From: UBA946 sp031550725
GTDB lineage: Bacteria; Bacillota; Clostridia; Oscillospirales; Ruminococcaceae
Length of the DNA: 64,000 nt
Direction of reading: 5' to 3'
Assembly (NCBI GenBank): GCA_031550725.1
Contig: JAVBOH010000016.1
Location: forward strand, 1 to 64,000
A program made the translations under genes and the position numbers. Within the stretch, counting starts at the first letter, position 1. Every line of letters starts with the position of its first letter. Of the stretch, positions 37,011-45,637 are shown piece after piece. The notes under the pieces were generated by a model, which searched no databases, was not told the origin of the DNA, and worked only from the letters and a program-made list of their open reading frames with translations.

Positions 37011-38243
37011 ATGAATTCAAATTATACAGATATCGGTAATCTTCAGGTAAGTGTGCTGACAGGAGAGCAAACATCACCAATCAGGAATGCAAATGTAAGA
37101 ATAACCGACAGTGACGGTGATATTATTGATGAAATAATAACAGATATATCAGGACAAACAACACCAATAGAGCTGCCAGCTCCCCCTGTTGATTTATCTA
37201 GGATAGAGGAAACAAAGGAACGTCCGTATGCAACATATAATTTAACAGTCAGAGCGGATAATTATGAAGCATTACATATCAGTGGGGTGCAAATTTTAGC
37301 ACAAAGCCTTGCATTACAGCCAATAAGGTTAAGACCATCAACAGAAAACGGCTTTAACGTGCAGAATTTACTAATAACCCCTCATACATTATGGGGGACA
37401 TTCCCACCGAAAATCCCCGAAAGCGAGGTAAAGCCATTACCACGTTCCCAAGGATATGTAGTGCTGCCTGAGCCAGTTGTCCCTGAATTTATTATCGTAC
37501 ATTTAGGACGTCCTGAGGACAGCTCTGCTGAAAATGTATGGATATATTTCAAGGATTATATAAAAAATGTAGCGAGCAGCGAGATATATTCAACATGGAA
37601 TACAGAAGCAATAAAAGCGAACGTTCTTGCGATTATTTCATTTACATTAAATCGTGTCTATACGGAATGGTACAGGGGAAAGGGTTTTGATTTTACAATA
37701 ACAAACTCAACTGCATATGACCAGTCATTTGTACTAGGCAGAAATGTATTTCTTGAAATATCGAATGTCGTTGATGATGTATTCTCAACATATATAACAA
37801 AGCCAAACATAGCACAACCACTATTTGCACAATATTGCGACGGAATAGAAGTGCAGTGTAACGGCTTATCACAATGGGGCTCGCAGTATATGAGTGAGCA
37901 AGGGTATGATGCAATCAGCATAATAAGAAATTATTATGGCTCGGATGCATATTTAGCAGCCGCCTCAAAGGTTGAAGGTGTTCCGGTTTCATTTCCAGGA
38001 GAGATTTTGCGAATAGGCTCATCTGGCAGCAATGTTGAAACAATACAGCGTCAGCTAAACAGAATTTCCGATAACTTCCCAGCAATCAATAAGGTAAATG
38101 CAAACGGATATTATGGAGCAGAAACAGAAACCGCTGTGCTAACATTTCAGGATATATTTAATCTTCCTCATACAGGAGAAGTTGATTTTGCAACATGGTA
38201 CAGAATATCAAATATATATGTCAGTGTCGCAAGACTAGCGTAA
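37011..38243 (+). CDS. sleC: Spore cortex-lytic enzyme SleC-like
   Basis: A 410-residue protein matching the SleC architecture, the cortex-degrading enzyme that Csp proteases activate by removing a propeptide. N-terminal carboxypeptidase-regulatory-like domain (about 6-100: IGNLQVSVLTGEQTSPIRNANVRIT..), PPHTLWGTFPPKIPESEVKPLP-like linker, a SpoIID/LytB-like catalytic region (about 165-320: YIKNVASSEIYSTW, IKANVLAIISFTLNRVYTEW, FAQYCDG, LSQWGSQYMSEQGY), and a C-terminal peptidoglycan-binding domain (about 335-405: IGSSGSNVETIQRQLN, NANGYYGAETETAVLTFQ). GAGGAGG precedes ATG 37011. Divergent from the csp genes, which strongly supports the germination role. Confidence 0.88.
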   Translation: MNSNYTDIGNLQVSVLTGEQTSPIRNANVRITDSDGDIIDEIITDISGQTTPIELPAPPVDLSRIEETKERPYATYNLTVRADNYEALHISGVQILAQSLALQPIRLRPSTENGFNVQNLLITPHTLWGTFPPKIPESEVKPLPRSQGYVVLPEPVVPEFIIVHLGRPEDSSAENVWIYFKDYIKNVASSEIYSTWNTEAIKANVLAIISFTLNRVYTEWYRGKGFDFTITNSTAYDQSFVLGRNVFLEISNVVDDVFSTYITKPNIAQPLFAQYCDGIEVQCNGLSQWGSQYMSEQGYDAISIIRNYYGSDAYLAAASKVEGVPVSFPGEILRIGSSGSNVETIQRQLNRISDNFPAINKVNANGYYGAETETAVLTFQDIFNLPHTGEVDFATWYRISNIYVSVARLA

Positions 38244-38258
38244 AAATAACAATACAAA

Positions 38259-38290
38259 AACAGCCGCATGAAATTAATCATGCGGCTGTT
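38259..38290 (-). terminator. Terminator between convergent sleC and amidase genes
   Basis: Perfect 13-bp stem AACAGCCGCATGA (38259-38271) with complement at 38278-38290 and a 6-nt loop. The T-run lies on the minus-strand side, directly after the amidase stop; it may act weakly for sleC too. Confidence 0.88.
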
Positions 38291-38315
38291 AACAATTTAT
38301 TATATTAACATGAAA

Positions 38316-41300
38316 TTAATAAACCCCATACTCATTAAAATACTGTTCATCCGAGTAAACATTACTATCGAACATATTATTAACATCCTGCGAAACAACA
38401 TCATCAACAGTCATAGGTTCTGTTTCCTCATATTGATTATCATCGTAAGGTGAACTGCCATTATCATTATCAAGCACCGTGCCATCACCGTCACCATAGC
38501 AAGAATAACCACACTGCGCAAAATATTTGCGTATACCACTGACAATAGCCTTAGCAAAGCCTTTTTGATGTGTCTTGTTAGCAAGGGCCATCGCCTCGTT
38601 ATAGTTAGTAACGAAAGCTGTTTCAATGAGTACAGATGCAAATTCCTGTTGTTGAGTAACAAAGAAGTAGTTGTATTTTGCTCCACGATTTTGGTCACCG
38701 CTGTTTACATTTTCGGATAGATAATTACCTAAAGCAGCAGAAATATATTTTGCAAGCGGCTGAGAAAACGGAGTAAAGTAGAAAGCTTCAGCACCATGAG
38801 CAGATGCCCCTGCTGAATTACAGTGAATTGAAATGAATACATCGGGATGATACTGCCTAGCATAAGATGCACGGTATTCAGTTTCATAGGTTTCACTTTC
38901 TGTTTTCAAACGGTAAACATTAGCACCCTCATTTTCAAGGTATTCAGCAACAAGCTTAGAAAGCGCAAGGTTAACCTCCTGCTCCTTAACATGACCAACA
39001 GCACCAGGATCGAACGCAGATTTACCAGTATAGCCATGACCAGGGTCGATAACAATAGTAGCACCACTCAAATCACTTCTGCATCCATTAAAACGAAGAA
39101 CAAGGTTGTCGCTCGAATCATAAGTAGCTGAAACACCGCTATAAATCCCCTGCTGACGAAGTGTCAGTGTAAGCTTAGTCTTAGTCATTTCGCCTGAAGT
39201 CGAGGTGCTCCAAGTACCCTTAGTAAACACAGCGGAATCAGGAAATTTCAAATCACCGGAAGAAATGCTAGTGACATAGTCAAAGGTGACAGTAATGGAG
39301 GTCGCATCAAAAGACGAAATATAATAAGAACCGTTATCACCATCAGAATAGGACTGTGAGCTGTAAGAAATATTAAACGGTATCTTATTTTTGGTAGCAA
39401 ATTTAATAATGGTGTCAGTACCATCCTTACCAACTGCCTCTACACTAAGTGGATTAGAGCCAAGCGGACGATTAGCCTGTACATTAACAGCATTCGTGCG
39501 AATACGCTTACCAGAGTTAGTAAGATAATAATCAGTACCAGCATAAGTAACAGTTTTCACAATATAATCAACAGTACCAGCAGGCAAACGAGCCATATCA
39601 GGAGTAGGAACAGTGTCGGTTGTCTTATAGTTATAAACCATAGTATTATCATTATTAACAACCATCAGGCTGCCAGTGTAATCATTTAAAATTTCAGCTA
39701 GCGCATTAACAATAATTCTAGCACCAGTGCGTGATTCGTTTATATTATCACCCGATTTAGTCGGATATGAGCCATAAAATTCAACAGTACCAAGGTCGAT
39801 ATCCTGTCCCCTCTTACCCTCAGGAGCAGTATATTTACCAACGAACTTTGTATAGTTGGAATTAGGGTCAAGTTCATCAAGCTGACCGTCAACCTCTTTA
39901 AGTGTAACCTTTTTGCCATTAACCTTAGCAGTAACAGTCGAGCCTTTATAAGCAACAGCACTAAGAGAAATCGTTGAATTTTCTTCAACTCTCATAGTAT
40001 CACCAACAGGCGAAACGCTTTTCAACACATTAACAGTACGTGTAATTTTATAAGTAATAGTCTTAGCCTTATTCTGAAACTTGAATGTATTAACACCAAC
40101 ATCCAAATCCTCGGTAAAATAGAAACGACCAGCCTCATTGAGTTCAATTTCCTTGCCCTGATAATAAACTGGGAAATTAGGGTCAAACGAGCCTGCAAAT
40201 ATAACAGATGGTTCTTCTGTTTTAAATGTAGTCTTAGTAGGCAAAGTCATTTCAAGCTCACTGTTAAGACCCTCAATATCAATTTGATTTTCATAATGCT
40301 TGATAAGAGCAGTCGTAGACTCCATCATATTTTTATCAAGTGACTTGAGTGAATTGAATGAGCTTCCACGATAGGACTTATATTCAGCAGCCTCTATAAC
40401 CTGCTTAACAAGTTCATCAGGCGAGCCCCATCCCTCATAATCGGAGCAAATCTTCTCATTGACATGATTAACAAACAGTGGAATATCAGCATTAGCGGCA
40501 TGTTTATCCCACCAGCCAACAATCTCATTAAATGGAATAGACGAGCTTGCCCTAGAACCATCAGCACGCACAATAACAAAGTCAGCATAACCATTTTTAA
40601 TGTAGCCGACAGTATCCGCATAACCATTGGTAAGAGCTTCAAAATCAACATTAGTAGACGAGCCGTTTTCATTTGTAGTATAGTTAGCCCAAACGTCATT
40701 AAGCGCAATGCCAACAGGAATGGTATTGTTAGTTTTTCTAACAGCATCGGACGCAAGGCTGAAAATATAAGCACCATTATCAAAAAGCCAGTTATCAAAG
40801 CCAATACCCGATCCATTGCTAATATAGTCATTGCGGGAAGTATTATCCCTCGAGGAATAATAGCCATCGAGAATTATCCCATCAACAGGATATCTGACAG
40901 CAAAGTTATGTACATAAAGTGCAAGATAATCAATCCTAGACTGTAATTCCATATCCTTAAGTGAACTTAGCATAAACTCAAGGCTGAAATTAAGGTAAAC
41001 ATAAAGTCCACGTTCCTTAGCTGCATTTATCGCATACTCAGCAAAAGCTATGTTAACAGTTTGATTAACATCAGTGCTGTAAAAGGAAACGCCGTCATAA
41101 TCAGTGTTAATGATAATCGAATTAAGCTTTTTCTCCTCGATATCATCAAGCATTTGTTCAACACTTTCCATAATCTCGTCATAATCACGAGGAGTACCAT
41201 CATCATTTTCGACAGAGTAATCAACCGTCGGCGTAATGTAAACGCCCCTCATTTCATCAGGAAAACTAAACACAGGAACATAAGCAGGCATGGTAAAAGT

Positions 41301-41474
41301 ATCAAGTGTTTCATCACGATTAATACTATCCTGTTCAACATAAACAGTCGTGTCGATTTCATCCTCCGCAAAAGCGATGATGTCATGAGCAATCATGGAA
41401 ATATCAGGAGCTAATGGAACGACCATCAGCAAAGCTATCATCACGCTCAAAAAACGTGAAAATCTTTTTTTCAT
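38316..41474 (-). CDS. Secreted GHL10-like/N-acetylmuramoyl-L-alanine amidase fusion
   Basis: A 1052-residue exported cell-wall protein. After a signal peptide (MKKRFSRFLSVMIALLMVV) comes a barrel domain related to glycosyl-hydrolase-like GHL10 (about 75-390: MRGVYITPTVDY, NSIIINTDYDGVSFY, YPVDGIILDGYYS), then beta-rich linkers, and an Amidase_3 domain (about 830-1000) with VIDPGHGYTG, FISIHCNSAGASAHG and the catalytic Glu in LIETAFVTNYNEA. The zinc His residues of PGHG and SIHC are present. A low-complexity acidic tail follows. GGAGG precedes ATG 41474; the upstream 17 codons are excluded. Likely trims peptide side chains from peptidoglycan. Confidence 0.88.
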   Translation of the reverse strand: MKKRFSRFLSVMIALLMVVPLAPDISMIAHDIIAFAEDEIDTTVYVEQDSINRDETLDTFTMPAYVPVFSFPDEMRGVYITPTVDYSVENDDGTPRDYDEIMESVEQMLDDIEEKKLNSIIINTDYDGVSFYSTDVNQTVNIAFAEYAINAAKERGLYVYLNFSLEFMLSSLKDMELQSRIDYLALYVHNFAVRYPVDGIILDGYYSSRDNTSRNDYISNGSGIGFDNWLFDNGAYIFSLASDAVRKTNNTIPVGIALNDVWANYTTNENGSSTNVDFEALTNGYADTVGYIKNGYADFVIVRADGSRASSSIPFNEIVGWWDKHAANADIPLFVNHVNEKICSDYEGWGSPDELVKQVIEAAEYKSYRGSSFNSLKSLDKNMMESTTALIKHYENQIDIEGLNSELEMTLPTKTTFKTEEPSVIFAGSFDPNFPVYYQGKEIELNEAGRFYFTEDLDVGVNTFKFQNKAKTITYKITRTVNVLKSVSPVGDTMRVEENSTISLSAVAYKGSTVTAKVNGKKVTLKEVDGQLDELDPNSNYTKFVGKYTAPEGKRGQDIDLGTVEFYGSYPTKSGDNINESRTGARIIVNALAEILNDYTGSLMVVNNDNTMVYNYKTTDTVPTPDMARLPAGTVDYIVKTVTYAGTDYYLTNSGKRIRTNAVNVQANRPLGSNPLSVEAVGKDGTDTIIKFATKNKIPFNISYSSQSYSDGDNGSYYISSFDATSITVTFDYVTSISSGDLKFPDSAVFTKGTWSTSTSGEMTKTKLTLTLRQQGIYSGVSATYDSSDNLVLRFNGCRSDLSGATIVIDPGHGYTGKSAFDPGAVGHVKEQEVNLALSKLVAEYLENEGANVYRLKTESETYETEYRASYARQYHPDVFISIHCNSAGASAHGAEAFYFTPFSQPLAKYISAALGNYLSENVNSGDQNRGAKYNYFFVTQQQEFASVLIETAFVTNYNEAMALANKTHQKGFAKAIVSGIRKYFAQCGYSCYGDGDGTVLDNDNGSSPYDDNQYEETEPMTVDDVVSQDVNNMFDSNVYSDEQYFNEYGVY

Positions 41475-41573
41475 TGTAAAACCTCCGAGTAAAAAGCCGT
41501 AAATTTTTTTCAATAAAAGCCACATATCTTTATCTAAATGGCAACGGCAAAATCTTTTGTTCTATATTTATAT

Positions 41574-43172
41574 CTATTTCTTTATATTTTTGAGTTCTTT
41601 ATTAACCTGCGAAGAAACATCCGATGTCGGATTGAAAAGCGAGTCATAACGATAAATCGCAACACCGCCATACAAATCAAGTTCTTTTGCCAAGGCCATC
41701 TGACGAGAAATGATATCCGAGTTATTTTTCCATTCATTTTTAGCAGACGAGCCTGCATAATTATCAACAGCACCGATTTTATAAGCAGCAAGACCAATAA
41801 CAAGCTTAATATCCCCCGATGAACACATCTTCTGCCACTGCAAAATAGTTTTTTCATAAGGTAAAGCAACATTATTAAAGCCAAAGTACACCTGTGGGAG
41901 TATATAATCGCAATATCCAGAGGATGAACACCAAGTTTTCACATCCGCATAAAGCTCATTATAGTTATTCTCAACACTGCCCTGCGGTGAAATACCAAAA
42001 ACAATCTCGGAATTAGCCTTATGAGCAGCAGAATAAATCTTTTTCACCATAGTGTTGACATTTTTAATGCGCCAGTTTGAAAGTGATAACCCGCTGTTAT
42101 CCTGTTTAAAAGCAGCACTGTCAAAGCTAGCCGCAGTAGTAGGATAAAAATAATCATCAATCTGAATACCATCAACCTTATAATTTGCAGCAATTTCAGC
42201 AACACCATCAGCAATCAAATCGGTAACAGCCTTGTAAGCAGGATTAAGATACCACTTGTCCCCCGATTTAACAATATAAGTCCCTCTGTATTTATCACTG
42301 TTATACCATTTTTTGATGGTATAATTATCAGGAACGGACTTCATCTGTGAGTCAGTCATAAGACGCATAGGATTAACCCAAGCATGAATGGAAAGTCCCC
42401 TGTCATGAGCCTCCTCAATCATAATCTGCAAAGCATCAAAGCTATTCTTAGTACCAACAGTACCATTGAAATTATCAGTAGCAGGAAATAAATCGGAATC
42501 ATAATAAGCATCACCGAAAGCACGAACATGAACATAAACGGTATTAAAACCAATGCTTTTTACATTATCAAAATACTCACCAATATTATTTCTGAATTGA
42601 GATTTAGTTTTATTCTTGAGAATACTTTGAAACTCAATGTATGTAAACCAAAAACCCTTTTGCTCCTTATAATTAAGTGTGCTGTAAGAATTTGAACCAA
42701 ACGTCATAGATTCAGCAGCAAGCAATGTTGATTCCTCATAAGTTGTCGTAAGCATAGGTGTTGTAGTCTGCAAAGCGGTTGTATCATACGTACCAAACGT
42801 TTCATGTGAAGTTTCTGTCTTTGATGCAGATGTCTTTTTTTCCTTAGCTGTCGAACTCACGGAAGTACCTGCCTCCGTGGCTTGTACACTTGTATCAAGC
42901 ACAGTGATTGTGTCAGGAGGGCTTTCAGGCTGAATAGTATCAGCACTCAATTCTGATGTGGTTATTTTTTCCGAAAAAGATGTGCCATATTTTGAAGTAT
43001 CACCATTTAATGTAAGTTCACTTGATACAGAAAAGCTGTCCTGCTCGGTTGTAGGATCATAGTAATCTTCTGAAACTTTTTTACATCCACTAAGCAAAGT
43101 GGAAGAAAAAATACAAACCGCTGTCAAAATAGCCGTAAATCGCACAGTTTTTTTACAAAAGCAATGGTTCAT
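41574..43172 (-). CDS. GHL10-family putative glycosidase lipoprotein
   Basis: A 532-residue lipoprotein: signal peptide with lipobox LLSGC (Cys about 29), a Ser/Thr-rich linker (about 35-150), and a GHL10/DUF187 barrel related to Bacillus YngK. Motifs: KGFWFTYIEFQSIL, GFNTVYVHVRAFGDAYY, SIHAWVNPMRLM, KVDGIQIDDYFYPT and VFGISPQGSVENNY. The family is thought to act on peptidoglycan-derived sugars; activity here is inferred. It is upstream of the amidase on the same strand (99-bp gap), has its own promoter at 43216-43244, and GAGG sites before the ATG. Confidence 0.87.
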   Translation of the reverse strand: MNHCFCKKTVRFTAILTAVCIFSSTLLSGCKKVSEDYYDPTTEQDSFSVSSELTLNGDTSKYGTSFSEKITTSELSADTIQPESPPDTITVLDTSVQATEAGTSVSSTAKEKKTSASKTETSHETFGTYDTTALQTTTPMLTTTYEESTLLAAESMTFGSNSYSTLNYKEQKGFWFTYIEFQSILKNKTKSQFRNNIGEYFDNVKSIGFNTVYVHVRAFGDAYYDSDLFPATDNFNGTVGTKNSFDALQIMIEEAHDRGLSIHAWVNPMRLMTDSQMKSVPDNYTIKKWYNSDKYRGTYIVKSGDKWYLNPAYKAVTDLIADGVAEIAANYKVDGIQIDDYFYPTTAASFDSAAFKQDNSGLSLSNWRIKNVNTMVKKIYSAAHKANSEIVFGISPQGSVENNYNELYADVKTWCSSSGYCDYILPQVYFGFNNVALPYEKTILQWQKMCSSGDIKLVIGLAAYKIGAVDNYAGSSAKNEWKNNSDIISRQMALAKELDLYGGVAIYRYDSLFNPTSDVSSQVNKELKNIKK

Positions 43173-43215
43173 TTAGTCCTCATTTCCTCTTAGAGAAATT
43201 ATTTGATATACAGTT

Positions 43216-43244
43216 ATTATATAGCATTTTCTCCATAAAGTCAA
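43216..43244 (-). promoter_or_regulatory. SigA-type promoter for GHL10 lipoprotein
   Basis: Minus-strand TTGACT (43239-43244), 17-bp spacer, TATAAT (43216-43221), about 45 bp from the start codon. Confidence 0.85.
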
Positions 43245-43380
43245 TCGGATAACATCACTTTTAATGCCTATTTATCCTGTTATTTCTTGGTTTTGCTAGG
43301 ATTTTATTACAGTTTGGTTACAATGCAAATGAGTATAATCCAACACCTGCATAAAGCACCAAAAACTTCCTAAAATTATT

Positions 43381-43452
43381 AGACCTGTTCAGAAACTTGG
43401 AGTGAGTGAAAAAAATCGTTTTTATGCCACAACACAGTTTTCGAACAGGTCT
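43381..43452. repeat. 72-bp dispersed repeat, copy 1
   Basis: Terminal inverted repeats AGACCTGTTC (43381-43390) and GAACAGGTCT (43443-43452). The reverse complement matches 61386-61462 along nearly its whole length (e.g. CGAAAACTGTGTTGT and GCATAAAAAC blocks). Non-coding. Confidence 0.88.
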
Positions 43453-43506
43453 ATTATATCATATAATAATGTCTCCTGTTCAATACGGGCTTCTCATTGC
43501 ATAATA

Positions 43507-43536
43507 AAAGCGACTAAATTTTCACTTAGTCGCTTT
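43507..43536 (-). terminator. Terminator of the MGMT-HD operon
   Basis: 11-bp stem AAAGCGACTAA (43507-43517) / TTAGTCGCTTT (43526-43536) with an 8-nt loop; minus-strand T-run TTTTATT follows. It lies about 80 bp past the stop of the HD gene. Confidence 0.8.
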
Positions 43537-43617
43537 CTATAAATTCTTATTAAAAACTTTGTCTAACTTTTGGGGGTCATATTAAAAGGAACAGACTATT
43601 TTTTTATTTATGTATTC

Positions 43618-44286
43618 TTACAACATCTCAGTATTATTAATCTGCATATGAAATTCAACACCCAAATACTCAGCCGATTTTTTACATAAAAGCATACGCT
43701 GTAAAAAAATCTCGAAATATTCCAAAACCGATGCATACCTCTGGTCGATGGCAAGTTCAAGAATAATCTTCTTTTTATCTTCTGAAAAATAAACCTCTGA
43801 CGATTCAGCAGCATAATTAACACGGTCATGAATATCGAAAGAATGGTGGTCAATATTGCGGACACGACTTCTTCTGACATCTGTTTTATCAGCAATAATA
43901 AGTGCCGCCGTGATAGCATTCAACGGTTGAGCAGTACGCTCATCATGATTACCGATAGCTGAAATAACAGCGCAAATTTCCTCAGCAGGCATATTAAGGT
44001 TATCAAGCAAACGGAAAGCCATAACAGCACCACTTTGCGCATGGTCAACCCTGTTCACAACATTTCCGATATCGTGCATATAAGCGGCAATTTTGCCAAG
44101 CTCAATCTCACGTTCAGGAAAACCAAGTGTAGTCAAGATCATCTCAACCATATCAGCAACCTTGACGACATGAGCAAAAGAATGCTCGGTATACCCCTGC
44201 GCCTCAACAGCCGCATCGGCATTTTTAATGTAAGTATGAATATCCGCATTTTGTTCGATATACTTGTATGTTACATGACTGCTCAT
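43618..44286 (-). CDS. HD-domain phosphohydrolase
   Basis: A 222-residue cytosolic HD-superfamily protein. Metal-binding residues are visible: HSFAHVVKVADM (first His), AAYMHDIGN (the HD pair), AISAIGNHDE, and ADKTDVRRSRV (last Asp). Members hydrolyse nucleotides or phosphate esters; the specific substrate cannot be told. It lies 29 bp after the MGMT-family gene on the same strand, with GAAAGGGAAG as ribosome binding site, so the two probably share a transcript. Confidence 0.85.
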   Translation of the reverse strand: MSSHVTYKYIEQNADIHTYIKNADAAVEAQGYTEHSFAHVVKVADMVEMILTTLGFPEREIELGKIAAYMHDIGNVVNRVDHAQSGAVMAFRLLDNLNMPAEEICAVISAIGNHDERTAQPLNAITAALIIADKTDVRRSRVRNIDHHSFDIHDRVNYAAESSEVYFSEDKKKIILELAIDQRYASVLEYFEIFLQRMLLCKKSAEYLGVEFHMQINNTEML

Positions 44287-44315
44287 TATAAGTAACTTCC
44301 CTTTCTAAAATAAAA

Positions 44316-44627
44316 TTATAGCCCATCCCAAAGGCAATTTTTCATATCAACCTTGCCGTCAGTTAGGAAAGTGACACCCTCTTTTTCAAGAAGCTCACGC
44401 TGAATATCAGCACCGCCAAACTTAAAAGCGGCGGCAGTTTCACCGAAACGGTTAACAACCCTGTGGCATGGGATTTCCTGTTGTGACGGATTGGCATGAA
44501 GTGCAAACCCAACAACCTGTGACAAATGACGATTACCTGCAAACTCAGCAATCATACCATATGTTGCAACCTTGCCTTCTGGAATACGTTTAACTTGTGC
44601 ATATATTAAATCAAAAGTATTTGACAT
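44316..44627 (-). CDS. Single-domain MGMT-family protein with intact Cys
   Basis: A 103-residue protein corresponding only to the C-terminal DNA-binding/active-site domain of O6-alkylguanine-DNA alkyltransferases. Motifs: VKRIPEGKVATYGMIAEFAG, the Tyr and helix-turn-helix region, VVGFALHANP (ARG-like recognition arm replaced) and the active site IPCHRVV with Cys54. Alkyltransferase-like (ATL) proteins of this size normally have Trp in place of Cys, so this one could still accept alkyl groups. There is no N-terminal ribonuclease-like domain. Repair of alkylated DNA, or tagging of it, is the likely role. Confidence 0.88.
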   Translation of the reverse strand: MSNTFDLIYAQVKRIPEGKVATYGMIAEFAGNRHLSQVVGFALHANPSQQEIPCHRVVNRFGETAAAFKFGGADIQRELLEKEGVTFLTDGKVDMKNCLWDGL

Positions 44628-44711
44628 TATATAACCTCTTTTATGAAATGATATAATCTATTATACTACATTTTCATAAAAAAATAAAGCATAATTACAA
44701 TATTTTTATAT

Positions 44712-44862
44712 AGTAGATTAAATTTAAAACACTCAAGTGTTTTAAATTAGCACGAAGTGCGATGCGGCGAAGCCGTTAACCTAATATCAGCAAGTTTTTT
44801 GCAACATAGTTGCAAAAAAGGAAGCGTAGCTCCGTTAAAAATATTTTAGAATTTTTAACTTA
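44712..44862. repeat. Multi-hairpin dispersed element, copy B
   Basis: Consecutive hairpins: AATTTAAAACACT arm (44721-44733/44736-44748), GCAC-GAA-GTGC (44750-44760), CGGC-GAA-GCCG (44765-44775), TTTTTTGCAAC-ATA-GTTGCAAAAAA (44795-44819), a short GG-AGC-GTA-GCT-CC, and GTTAAAAAT / ATTTTTAAC (44834-44842/44851-44859). A broken enclosing stem (ATAGTAGATTAA with TTAACCTAATAT, 10 of 12 pairs) surrounds the first three. Order and spacing equal copy A read on its minus strand. Confidence 0.85.
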
Positions 44863-44947
44863 ACGCACCATATATCCATGCATAAAATAAGAATACACAG
44901 ATATGCTTTTTTCTACAATTAGTTATGCTTTTTTTGCATATATAACC

Positions 44948-44975
44948 TTGACATTTTTTGATAATGTAGTATAAT
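44948..44975 (+). promoter_or_regulatory. SigA-type promoter of pduL
   Basis: TTGACA (44948-44953), 16-bp spacer, TATAAT (44970-44975), about 65 bp before the start codon. Confidence 0.88.
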
Positions 44976-44988
44976 AATATATGGTATG

Positions 44989-45010
44989 TTCCGATATATA
45001 AATATCGGAA
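44989..45010 (+). other. Leader hairpin of pduL
   Basis: Perfect 9-bp stem TTCCGATAT (44989-44997) / ATATCGGAA (45002-45010), 4-nt loop, starting close to the expected transcription start. It may stabilise the mRNA or bind a regulator. Confidence 0.6.
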
Positions 45011-45037
45011 GAATAAAAATTTTGGAGGATATAAAAT

Positions 45038-45616
45038 ATGTCAAAAACATTTATCGTTGAAACATCTGCACGTCACCTGCACGTTTCTCAGGCTGATTTG
45101 GAAACATTGTTCGGAAAGGGTGCAACACTTACACATAAAAAGGATTTATCACAGCCAGGCCAGTATGCTTGTGAAGAAAGAGTTGAAGTAGTAGGCCCTA
45201 AGAAATCTATTGCTGGCGTATCAATTCTAGGACCAGTTCGTCCCGCAACACAGGTTGAATTGTCAGCAACTGATGCACGTTCAATCGGTATGAATGCACC
45301 AATCCGTGAAAGCGGTGATGTTGCTGGCTCATGCGGATGCAAGCTAGTTGGTCCATGCGGCGAAGTTGAACTAACCGAGGGTGTTATCGTAGCAAAAAGA
45401 CATATCCACCTAACTCCTGCAGATGCAGCAGAGCTTGAAGTTGCTGATAAGGAAGTTGTATACGTTAAGGTTGAAACTGAAGGCAGAAGCGCAATCCTTG
45501 GCGATGTAGTATGCCGTGTACATGAAAACTTTGCAAGAGCAATGCACATAGATACAGACGAAGCTAACGCAATTGCATCCACACCAACACTTGAGGGTAC
45601 AATTTACAAAGCTTAA
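45038..45616 (+). CDS. pduL: PduL-type phosphotransacylase
   Basis: A 192-residue zinc enzyme that transfers acetyl or propionyl between CoA and phosphate. It shows the duplicated beta-barrel layout with the two metal His motifs ARHLHVS and KRHIHLT, and blocks SILGPVRPATQVELSATDARS and VYVKVETEGRSAILGDVVCRVHENF. In microcompartment operons PduL carries an N-terminal encapsulation peptide; here the N-terminus is short (MSKTFIVET) and no shell genes are nearby, so it is probably the cell's cytosolic phosphotransacetylase for acetate formation. TTGGAGG site; own promoter and terminator. Confidence 0.92.
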   Translation: MSKTFIVETSARHLHVSQADLETLFGKGATLTHKKDLSQPGQYACEERVEVVGPKKSIAGVSILGPVRPATQVELSATDARSIGMNAPIRESGDVAGSCGCKLVGPCGEVELTEGVIVAKRHIHLTPADAAELEVADKEVVYVKVETEGRSAILGDVVCRVHENFARAMHIDTDEANAIASTPTLEGTIYKA

Positions 45617-45637
45617 TTTTAGTTATACATAAAAGTT

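Larger units (their letters stand above)
43173..43617. other. Intergenic region: promoter, foldback repeat, terminator
   Basis: No gene fits in this 445-bp stretch. It contains the promoter of the GHL10 gene (43216-43244, minus), a dispersed repeat (43381-43452), and the terminator of the HD-domain operon (43507-43536). Confidence 0.7.
44628..45037. other. Intergenic region: multi-hairpin element and pduL promoter
   Basis: This 410-bp gap between divergent genes has no plausible coding frame. It holds the multi-hairpin element at 44712-44862, an AT-rich stretch, the pduL promoter (44948-44975), and a leader hairpin (44989-45010). Confidence 0.7.

Noticed and set aside
45088..45582. Antisense open frame within pduL
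   Set aside because: Ser/Thr-rich shadow of a clear gene, with no translation signals.
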